Origin: Amoebidium appalachense
Lineage: Eukaryota; Ichthyosporea
Assembly: GCA_963693365.1 (NCBI GenBank)
Contig: CAVNZM010000004.1
Coordinates: forward strand, 5,270,001 to 5,334,000
DNA: 64,000 nucleotides
Reading direction: 5' to 3'
Under the pieces are notes generated by a model. That model searched no databases and was not told where the DNA came from. It was given only the letters and a program-made list of their open reading frames with translations. How positions within the stretch are numbered: the stretch's first letter is position 1; every line of letters starts with the position of its first letter. The position numbers and the translations under genes were made by a program. This document shows positions 30,431-64,000 of this stretch, piece by piece.

Positions 30431-31459
30431 ATGGCCGAGTCTGCAGCTGAGTACTGTCCCGTGGAGCTATTGTGGGAGATATACTCCTACCTTCCTCTCC
30501 ATGTCGTCGTACGGGTAAGTATTTTTTCCCCTCCCTTTTACACCCGCTTTATAATACTTCTCGGAATTTCTCGTGGTACGTTTGTCCATATGCCTTGTTG
30601 CAGTTTTGACTCGTGTTACCATCTTGATGCACCTGCTGCGAAAGACATCCTTTGATGTTGGAGGAAAGCTTGCACGCCCATGCTTCATCCCTTCAGTGAA
30701 CCGTTTGATAGTCTGCTCTTGCCACCTCCAACATTACAGTGTGCTTTCCCCCCTAAGAACACGTGAAGCTCATGTGCATGAAATGTTAATAATCGAAAGC
30801 CAACTATCCACACCGGAGTGCATGTACTTGGCCCTACATCGACAAAGACACCGAGATGCGTACACACATACACAAGTCATAACCGGTATTTATCCCTTCC
30901 CCCCTCCCCGCCCTCCCCCCGCCCACCACCTTTTCCCCCCCCTTTTTTTTTCTTTTTTTTTTCTTCTTCTTTTTTTACACAATGTACAGGTGTGCAGTGC
31001 TGTGTGCCGCAACTGGCGCCGTGCAGCGCAAGACGTCAACCTGCCCACCGTCAAGCTAAGCAAGCACTACGCCGAGCGTCCAGGCCTCTTGGCCGTTGCA
31101 CAGCAGGGGTGGCCCAAACTAATCCATCTATCTTTCGCATTCGACACGAAGAGCGCCGCTGCCCTCACCCTCCCATCCCCAGTTCGTTCCAGAAGCCCAT
31201 CGATGGGTGTTACCCTACACACGGTCGATCTGAGGGGTACAGCCGTGGTAGATGTGAGCCCACTGGGAAAATGCGAGGGGCTGCATACGCTCTTGTTGTC
31301 TCAGACGAGCGTTCGGGATGTGAGGCCTCTCGGAAACATCAAGTCTCTGCACACCTTGGTTTTGATGCACACCAAGGTACCCATCCTCTCTACCCTCCAC
31401 CCACCACCCACTGCCCTTGATTCTTGACCCTCCCCCTCCTTCCCTCCCCCCTTCCCCCC

Positions 31460-31494
<35 letters not shown>

Positions 31495-32835
31495 CTCCCT
31501 CCCTGCCCACCACCACCGCCACCGGCCACCTTTTCCCCGCCATCCCCCCCCCCCCCCCCCCCCCCCCACCTCCCGATGGTTTATGTGGTTCCCACCATGC
31601 CCTTTGAGTCTACCTCTGAACAAACCTGAACTTTTGCCTATCAATGTATTGCGCCTTTGGAGCGATTTTTCTTGGTCATTGTAGAGCGTTGTGGGGTGTT
31701 CGTGGCTTTTTTTTTTTTTTTTTTTTTTTTGGATAACAACCACCCTGACCGAAAGAAATTATGCTCCAGTTTTAAATCTTCGCGCCCTTCTGAACCCCCC
31801 CCCCCCCCCCCCCCCCTCTCTCCCCACTTTTTTAGGGAATGTTTTCTGGAACACAGAATCCCCTTTCAACTCTGCATGTTTTTAAAGCTGGTCAAAGCCA
31901 TGCGCGTTTTGGTGTCCGTGGGTTTCATGTTGCCCCTTCATTTAACTGCGTTTTCCTGTGTTTCTCAAGGTCTGAAACCCCCTCCTTGTGAACGTTAATT
32001 GAAACTTGAAATGGACACATTTCATGTCTGAATTCTTCAAAGTGATTCGTTTCTGGAAGCTTGCGGAAACTCTATTGTGTTTCTGGAACTTTCTGGAAAC
32101 TGACTAAATCCACGAATCCCCTGTTTTTCTTGGCTTTTCCAGGAATTTCGGCCTTGCTTTTTTCCATTCTAATTGTTTTTGCAAACTGACTAAATTTATG
32201 CACCTGCTTTTCTTTACGCCACATTTCCGGAAAATTTAACTTAACTTTTGTTCTGGATGTTTCTGGCAACTGACTAGGCCTATGAACCCCAGCTTTTCTT
32301 GGCGTTTTTGGAAACTTTAACCTCCCCTTTTTTTTTTTCTTCTATAGGAATGTTTCTGGAAACTGACTAATAAATCCATGAATCCTTGCCTTTCTTGACG
32401 TTTCCAAAAGCTTTCAACTTCTTTTTTTCCCTGTATGATTCCAGACACTTTTAATGCACTTTTGTTTCTGGATGTTAAAGGAAAAAATTGTGCATGTTTT
32501 CTGGAAAACTGACGTTCTTTTCTCCTTCTCCATTCAGGTTAAAGACATCAGTGGTTTGGGAGCATGCAGCAACCTACACAGCCTCGATATCAGCCACACG
32601 GAAATCAGAAACATTGAGTGTTTACGCTCGTGCACGCTTCTGGAAACGCTTCTGTGCGAGGAAACGCTCGTGCGCGATGTTTCGCCGCTCTCCGAGTGCC
32701 GCGAACTGCAGATGCTTGTTGTGGCGAAGAATAACATTGATGTGTTTGGGGTGGTGCGGCTGGCGGCGTGTGCGAATTTGGCGACTCTTGTGCTTGATAG
32801 TATAGGGCTGACAGATCAGGTGAGCGATGGGTTGT

Positions 32836-32883
<48 letters not shown>

Positions 32884-32925
32884 ATGGAGGTATGGTGATG
32901 TGTGTGTGTGTGTGTGTGTGTGTGC

Positions 32926-32956
<31 letters not shown>

Positions 32957-34624
32957 CGTGCGTGCGTGCGTCCGCGGGCGCGTGTGTGTGCATTTGGGTG
33001 TGTATGGTGGATGTGATGTGTGGCCTGTTTCTAGCGTTTTTGTGCGTGGGTGGTTTTTTTGTACATTTGCATGGGTTTGATGTGCATGTTGTTGTTGTTG
33101 TGTGTGTGTGTGTAGTGTGTGTATATGTGTTGTGTGGTTGTATGTTGCGTGCGTCCGTGCGTGCGTGCGTGCGTGCGTGCATGTGCGTGCGTGCATGCCC
33201 CTTGTGTCTTGCATGTTTTTGCATTTTCGCTTTTATTTGTATCTACATGTGAACACCCATCACACATGCTTCTATACCCATTATGCACTTGCACATTCAT
33301 GTATATGCCCCCATGCCCCCCTCTCCCCCGCCCCCCCCCCACCCCCCTCCATCCCTGCCTGCCCCCATGCCTACCATCCCCTTCCACCCCATGTACACGT
33401 CCTCGTATCGACAGCTGACAACCCCACCACGTGTGCCCCCCCTGAGGATGGGCTCTGCTTATTATGCATACTCTTTATGTATGGTTTGCATTCTGCATCG
33501 TGTTATCCGTTGTTCTTGTGTACTTCGTACTTTATGACGCATTTAACCCCCCCCCCCCCTCCCCCCCCCCCCCCCCCCCCTCCCCCCCTTTCCCTCTTTT
33601 TCTTCCAGGGATTACGGCTGATTGCACCCACGCTTGCCACCCTGCCTCTTGTCGAGTTGAGTGTTAAGTGGAACCAGGGGGTGACCGACGTGCAGTGTTT
33701 GGCAAAATGCACAACTCTGAGAAGGTATTTACATTATCTCCTTCCCCCTCCCTCCCCTTTTTTTCTGGGCGCTGCAACACGGTCGATTTTCGGGGACTGG
33801 GATTGAATTAGGTCGCCCTTTCCGTTTTGTGTGCAAGATATTGGTTCGGAACACAGATCTTAACGGCCGTTAAAGCAACCACCGCTACAAAGCAACCACC
33901 GCTACTTCCATTTTAGCAGTTGGGCGGCGAGCCACATTGGGGACGTCATTCTGTGCACAATATTTATGACGCCGTGCAGGTCGAGATCTGAGAGCCGTAT
34001 GTCGACACTGGCAATGTGACACATTTTGAATGTCTCTCTTGATTGGTGAGACGCATTTGAGAAATGTGGCTCTCGGGTGGTCAGCGCCCAGACGCTAAAA
34101 TGGGAGAAGCGGTGATTGGTTTAATGAGAGCTTCTTAGCTGCATACTTACTGTGGTTGCCCCCCCTCCCCCTTTTATGATGCATGCTCTTTGTGTGTGCT
34201 CTACAAAATCTGCATTTTATTGTCCTGTCGTAAATTTGTACTTCGTAACTTCGTACTCTTTCACACACACTAACCTCCCGCCTCCCCTTACCCACTTTCT
34301 CCCCCCCTTCGCCCTCCTCCCCTCCCTCACCCCTCCCCCCCCCCTTCCCCCCCCCCCCCCCCCTTTCCCCCCTTCCCTCCCCCCCTCTCCCCCCCCCCCC
34401 CCCTCACACACACACACACACACAACACAGACTATCCCTCCAGGCCACCCGTGTATCTGACGTGTATGCTGTGAGGTATCTAGTGGACCTGCAGAGCCTC
34501 GACCTGTTTGGCACCATGGTTGACTCATATGCGGCACTGAGGGCATGCACACAGCTGACGGCACTCAACCTCTATGGAACATACATACATGATGTGCAGG
34601 TGAGATACTTGGCGTTGAAAATTT

Positions 34625-34657
<33 letters not shown>

Positions 34658-34660
34658 CCT

Positions 34661-34694
<34 letters not shown>

Positions 34695-34747
34695 ACCCCC
34701 TTTCCCGTTTTGATTCTTTATCGTTAAGCAACCCCCCCCCCCCCCCC

Positions 34748-34781
<34 letters not shown>

Positions 34782-35785
34782 CCCCGCCCACCTTTGTGCT
34801 GTATACTGTGCACCGGTTCTAATTTCTCCTCATCCCCCCCCCCCCCCCCCCCCCCCCCTCCCCCCCCCCCCCTCCCCCCCCCCCTTCCCCCTTCTTCTCT
34901 TTGGCCACCCCTGAGAATGTGGCTCTGTTTACGATGCATATTCTTTGTGTGCGGGTCTGATTATGTTGTCGGTCATGAATGTGTACTTCTCACCGTATAA
35001 CACCCCCCCCCCCCCCCCCCCCCCCCCGCCCGCCCGCCCACCCCCTCCCCCATCCCCTCTCCCCTCTCCCCCCAAAACCACACGCACACACCTCCTATTT
35101 ATATTGTACACTCTGTACCGGTTCTAAACCCCCCCCCCCCCCGACACACACACACACACACACACCCCACACACACACACCCACCCTCCCCTCCCCCCCC
35201 CCCAACCCTCCCCTGCCTCTCCCCTCTCTCCACCCCCGCCTCCCTCCCCCCCTCCCCCCTCCCTCTGCCTCCCTCTGTCTCGGTTTCATCCCCCCCTCCC
35301 CCCCGGCCCCTTTATACTACACTGCATGCGTGTTCTAACCTCCCCCCCCCCTCCCCTCTCTGCAGACACTCACGTGCATATCTGGCCTTGAGACACTTGA
35401 ACTCAGCGAGACGGACGTCACAGACCTCAGCCCCCTCAGCAGTCTTTCCAGATTGCACACCCTGGGTCTAGCCCAGACGTTTGTGCGCTCAGTGGCTGCA
35501 CTTGCGGGAATGAACCTACAGAGTTTGGACCTCACACACTCGCGGGTATGTGTGTTGTGTGTGTTGTTTTTGTGTTGTTTTTTGTTGGTTTGCATGTTGG
35601 TTTATGGTGTTGTTTGATGTGTTGGTTGATGTGATGTGTTATGTATTGTTTGGTGTGTTCTTATGTTTAATATCCCTCCCCCCCCCCCCCCCCCCCCCTC
35701 CCCCCATCCCTTTAAGCGCCCACTCACTGGTGCATGGTGTTCCGCCAAACCAACCAACCCCCCCCCCCCCTCTTTGAACCATCAC

Positions 35786-35882
<97 letters not shown>

Positions 35883-36086
35883 GCACATACACACACACAC
35901 GGGTTCCCATTGTTAGTCTTCCTTCAACCTCCCCCCCCCCCCCCCCCCCCCCCCTTCTCCCCCTCGGAGGCAGAGCTTTCTTCAATGTTGGATATTCTCT
36001 GTGTGCCCTTGTTTGCATGCCATATTATGCTAAGCCATTAAACCTGTTCCTCGTGAGTTGTGTCCTGCATTCTAATATACCCACCT

Positions 36087-36126
<40 letters not shown>

Positions 36127-36836
36127 TCCCCCCTCCCTCTTCAGATCAACAACATAGCCCCCCTCTCCAAGTGCCCTCTCCTCCAACACCTAAACATAGC
36201 CTGGACATCCGTCGTCGACCTCTCCCCCCTATCCAAATGTCTTCGCCTGCACACCCTCGAAATGCACAACACGAGCATAGCAGACATTACCCCCCTATCC
36301 TCGTGCCGTGTGCTACGTTTCGTTAATGCTGAGAGCACGCCCGTGGAAAACATCGAGCCGCTAGGAAGGTTAATGAGGCTGCAGACGGTCAAGTTGGGGT
36401 GGACGAGGGTTAAAGATATCTCCCCACTGGCAAAGTGCTCACAGTTGCAGTCCGTCGACCTAAGGTGACTTTAAACCCCTTATCCCTCCCCCCCCCTCCC
36501 CCCCCCCCCCCCCCCCCCCTTCCCTCCCTTTGTGTGTTTCAGCTAGTCAGTGAATGCACTTAAACGGTTTACCCTCGTTGGGTAAATATGTCGTGCACTC
36601 TACGGCATTATCCCCCCCCCCCCCCCCTCCCCCCCCCCCCCCCCCCCCCCCCCCCCAAAACCGGCCCCCTTCTCCGTCGTGATACATTTCACCCGAGAGA
36701 GAAAACGTAACACCTCCCACCTGGCCGGCTCCTGTTATTGACCTTTTGACGTGGGCACACCCTCCCAACCCAACCACATCAAAACCCCACACCATCCTAC
36801 TAGGCTAGACCCACCACATACCACCATTACTCACCT

Positions 36837-36868
<32 letters not shown>

Positions 36869-36907
36869 CCCCTTTCCCCCACCCACCCCCTCCCCCCTCC
36901 TCGACAC

Positions 36908-36965
<58 letters not shown>

Positions 36966-37168
36966 ACACTGGTGTTGTTGTTGTGGACAGTCTTGCCCAG
37001 TGCACCCAGTTGGAGTACATTGACCTACGGCACACAAAGGTGAAGGGGGTGGAGGTGTTGCGGAGGTGCAAGAGGCTGCACACAGTTCATGTCGACAGCA
37101 AGGTGCCTGGGGCAAAGGCTCTGGTCATGAACACGGTGCCAAAGAGGAGGGGGTCGGCTACCTTTTGA
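30431..37168 (+). CDS. F-box and leucine-rich-repeat protein
   Basis: Probable substrate adaptor of an SCF-type ubiquitin ligase. Eight exons: 30431-30514, 30990-31376, 32538-32819, 33609-33724, 34431-34599, 35366-35545, 36145-36464, 36964-37168 (TGA). Every junction keeps phase, giving 580 residues. The ATG has a good context (AAAAGATGG). Exons 1-2 together make an F-box-like helix set ([20 protein letters not shown], then [15 protein letters not shown]). From about residue 100 onward are some 18-20 repeats of 22-24 residues in the pattern DVSPLxxCxxLxxLxLxxT, for example [40 protein letters not shown] and [20 protein letters not shown]. The Thr/Ser-x-Val/Ile-x-Asp-Ile turn and frequent Cys resemble SDS22/internalin-like and protist LRRs. 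The C-terminus is basic (PKRRGSATF). Introns hold C tracts, T tracts and TG/CA arrays; two acceptors come straight out of CA repeats (34431 and 36964). The F-box is short of a full consensus, so that part is less sure than the LRRs. Confidence 0.9.
32060..32455. repeat. Degenerate tandem repeat in an F-box/LRR intron
   Basis: About four diverged units of roughly 90-110 bp, each with TTTCTGGAAACTGACTAAAT (or a close variant), a CATGAATCCC-like block and CTTTTCTTGGCGTTTCC. The array ends about 80 bp before the exon at 32538. Confidence 0.75.
32846..33200. repeat. TG/G-tract and (GTGC)n sequence in an F-box/LRR intron
   Basis: A G tract (32851-32882) follows shortly after the donor at 32820, then TG repeats with GTGCGTGC runs (about 32958-32980 and 33150-33180). 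No exon. Confidence 0.9.
33437..33549 (-). repeat. Dispersed element, reverse orientation, in an F-box/LRR intron
   Basis: CCCCTGAGGATGGGCTCTGC, TTATTATGCATACTCTTTAT, GCATTCTGCATCGTGTTATC and TTGTGTACTTCGTACTTTAT, then a C tract. The closest relatives by eye are 8023-8134 (inverted) and 21366-21485. It sits about 60 bp before the acceptor of the exon at 33609. Confidence 0.85.
34170..34280 (-). repeat. Diverged dispersed element
   Basis: TATGATGCATGCTCTTTGTG, AAAATCTGCATTTTATTGTC and AATTTGTACTTCGTAACTTC keep the family order. This subgroup also matches about 385-480, which shares the ACAAAATTTGCATT and CATGAATTTGTACTTCGTA blocks. Confidence 0.65.
34905..35005 (-). repeat. Diverged dispersed element
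   Basis: CCCCTGAGAATGTGGCTCTG, TTTACGATGCATATTCTTTG and GTCATGAATGTGTACTTCTC match the family end and core. C tracts lie on both sides. Related fragments (TGTACACTCTGTACCGGTTC, TATACTGTGCACCGGTTC) lie at about 34797-34822 and 35096-35125. Confidence 0.6.
35787..35900. repeat. (CA)n microsatellite in an F-box/LRR intron
   Basis: About 88 bp of pure CA followed by AAACACACGCACATACACAC. It lies in the intron between the exons ending at 35545 and starting at 36145. Confidence 0.95.
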
Positions 37169-38884
37169 ATACATGCATTGGAAGGTGCATCTGTGTGCGT
37201 GTGTGGTGGTGGGGGAGGGGGGGGGAGGGTGAGAAATGTGTGTGTGTGTGTGTGTGTGTGTACACGTGTGCCCCGGGGGGGGGGGGGGGGGGGGGAGGGG
37301 GGGAGAGGGTGAATTGCTGAGACGTCAAGTATGTGTGCAAGTTCGGCATGTATGAAGGTCGCCTAAATACGGAATACGGCTTTTTGATTAGATACACATG
37401 TCTGTGTGGGTTTATATGTGAATGCAGTAGGTTCAGGGGGAGCATTTTGGAAGGATTGGAGGTGTGTGTGCAACAATTAGGGAATGTATGAATGCTTGCC
37501 TAGCTATATATTCCTACTTTTTTTTGAGTCTTATAAAAGATATAGATTTGTACCCTAATGTTATTATCTAAGATCTTGGTTGTTTGTATTACGCGTGGTA
37601 GTTTTAGGCTGGTGGATTATGGGGGTGGATGGATGGATGAATTTGGCAAAGTTTTTGGTAGACACGGTGTAACGGAGGTTGGTACAACAGTGGGACTTCG
37701 TATTAGCAACATAATCTTTTCTCTCCCTTCCTTTTTCGTAGACCTAGCTTCCTATAATTTTATTCGGTTTCCTAAGTTTGTTTCCTTTTTCCCCCTAGCT
37801 GGATCCGGACGGCTGGGGTGGGGAGTCTGTGTGATATAATATATGCAGCACTCAAAAGAACATGATATATATTTAGAGTTAGTTTTACGTTTATCTTACA
37901 CATCTCATGTGGTAACCATGCTTTATTTGGGTATTTCTCACCCTAGTTTTGGCGTGCGTTATGTATGGCACGTATGTACACTTGCATTAGACGGCCCACA
38001 TGTGTGTGCCTCGTGTGGGCAGGTATCTCATGCCTGCACATCTAAATTTAGGAGTGCCTTATATGGTAATTAACTTTTTTGACATCACCCGATTACATGC
38101 CTAAAGCCCCACATGCCTGCCAATGAGAAAGTTGATACAAACCTTGACAGATCACCCTTAACAACATAAATAAAAAATAAGTAACAGTACAGTAAAAGCG
38201 ATGGCCTTTCCACACACCAATATATAAATATCTGAAGTCCTTCATGAGAAGCCAACATGCAATGTTCAGGTTTAGACATCCATTCGTGTATATATCCCCC
38301 CCCCCCCCCTCCCCCCCCCCCCCCCCCCTCCCGGCCGCGTAGTGCGACGGAAAATCAAACAAAAGCACATTGCAAGCGTCAATGAAACACGAAACACACT
38401 CTGAAAGAACTAAACAACAGTATACAGGCCTTACAAAAAACTAGGGGACAAAAACCCTGAGATACCCTCGGCAAGAGCGGGAAAAAAAAAGAAAAAAAAA
38501 CTCCAGCCCAGATACTTCGTTCTTATCTAAAAATATTGGTTTACAGAACCCCTCTATCCATTGATATGGAACCCCTTTAGCAGTAACCCGTTTGAGCATT
38601 TCAGGCCGCGACCAGAATAATATGGAAACCCCAAATCAGGAAAACAGGGTCGATCGGATATCATGCAACATCCATTAGTTAGGAATACTCTCACAATCGA
38701 AAACCATGCGCCCCGATTAGACTCGTCGGAAATACGATTAGGACTCGTTGGGTACAGGCTCGACCGGAAATCCGATTAAATATACTTGCTCGACCTAGAA
38801 TCACGCACACCGATAAGTCTCCACCGGAAATCCGACTACCGACTAGGGAAAGTATTGGCTTGACCGATCGCGCGAGCACCCCGA
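37169..38884. other. Convergent spacer between the F-box/LRR and PLC genes
   Basis: The genes converge here, so both 3' UTRs should lie inside. Contents: TG/G tracts (37201-37310), ordinary AT-balanced DNA (37320-38280), a C tract (38297-38329) and a degenerate short repeat (38690-38900). An open stretch at 37843-38073 has a CASCGQVSHAC Cys/His cluster that could be a remnant of a retroelement tail, but I cannot support it as a gene. Confidence 0.5.

Positions 38885-38900
<16 letters not shown>
38690..38900. repeat. Degenerate short repeats overlapping the PLC 3' end
   Basis: Recurring ACCGGAAATCCGATTA (38767-38782), GTCGGAAATACGATTA and ACCGGAAATCCGACTA, and two near copies of CCCCGATTAG (about 38711-38720 and 38879-38888), the last overlapping the PLC stop codon region. 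Confidence 0.55.
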
Positions 38901-63489
<24,589 letters not shown>

Positions 63490-63556
<67 letters not shown>

Positions 63557-63611
63557 CGTGTATAGGCGGTGTGTGTGTGTGTGTGTGCGTGTGCGTGTGC
63601 GTGTGCGTGTG

Positions 63612-63644
<33 letters not shown>

Positions 63645-63678
63645 CGTGCTGTGCATGTGTGTGTGTGTGCGTGTATAT

Positions 63679-63746
<68 letters not shown>

Positions 63747-64000
63747 ATGCGTGTGCATCTCCGTATTCATGCGCATGTGCATGTACGTGTGTGTGCTTGT
63801 GTCCATGTGTATCTTCATGTGGTTATCTGTTCACAAAGTCTGTTCTGGGTAGGTATCTCTAGTGTTCGGTCTTCAAAGTCTTACTTTATCGTTGGTCTTT
63901 TCCCCTGGTTCTTCCTATCCTTCCCCCCCCCACCCCCCACACACCCCTGTCCCTCTGTCCCTCTGCCCCCCTTCCTTTCGACCTCTCCTCCTCCTCCACA
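63490..64000. repeat. Right-edge TG arrays within the PLC gene
   Basis: TG blocks at about 63491-63548, 63615-63642 and 63680-63745 with GCGTGTGCGTGTG interruptions, then 63800-64000 ordinary to C-rich sequence. No exon recognised; the upstream PLC exons must lie beyond the window. Confidence 0.9.

Noticed and set aside
37843-38073. Small ORF with a Cys/His cluster (CASCGQVSHAC)
   Set aside because: Could be a retroelement tail, but there is no adjacent polymerase sequence and no splice or start support; too weak to annotate as a gene.

Overview
This is nuclear DNA from an intron-rich eukaryote, probably a single-celled one. The species cannot be named from the sequence. Genes are split by GT-AG introns, with one apparent GC-AG intron. 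Long (TG)n/(CA)n microsatellites and homopolymer C/G tracts of 20-50 bp fill introns and spacers, so most long open frames are repeat artefacts (poly Cys-Val, His-Thr, Pro or Gly). I built genes by joining short conserved exons whose splice sites and phases agree. The cytochrome c1 has a normal CxxCH haem site, which argues against a euglenozoan.

Layout: (1) a coiled-coil protein of unknown function, + strand, last exon ending at 2200; (2) a complete seven-exon cytochrome c1 gene, - strand, 12212 to 5671; (3) a PLAC8-type cysteine-rich protein with an N-terminal beta-rich region and a coiled coil, + strand, 13424-16509, divergent from cytochrome c1 across a 1.2 kb spacer; (4) a TPR-SET lysine methyltransferase-like gene, + strand, about 18833 (first exon uncertain) or 23342 to 26901, with an in-frame TGA and a second frame break; (5) a decayed non-LTR reverse transcriptase fragment, - strand, 29291-28134; (6) a complete eight-exon F-box/leucine-rich-repeat gene, + strand, 30431-37168; (7) a phosphoinositide-specific phospholipase C, - strand, 63489 to 38885, with EF-hand-like region, X domain, a roughly 800-residue acidic linker, Y domain, C2 domain and C-terminal tail. 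Its N-terminus lies beyond the right edge.

The genes do not form one pathway: they are a respiratory subunit, a calcium/lipid signalling enzyme, a probable ubiquitin-ligase adaptor, a methyltransferase-like protein and a membrane-associated Cys-rich protein. The less expected content is in the non-coding DNA: a dispersed family of about 100-200 bp elements bordered by G or C tracts, a ~145 bp TTAA-ended inverted-repeat element (MITE), a 14-copy 62-bp minisatellite inside a PLC intron, and decayed copies of both edges of the PLC catalytic exon in its flanking introns. I found no rRNA, tRNA or CRISPR array.
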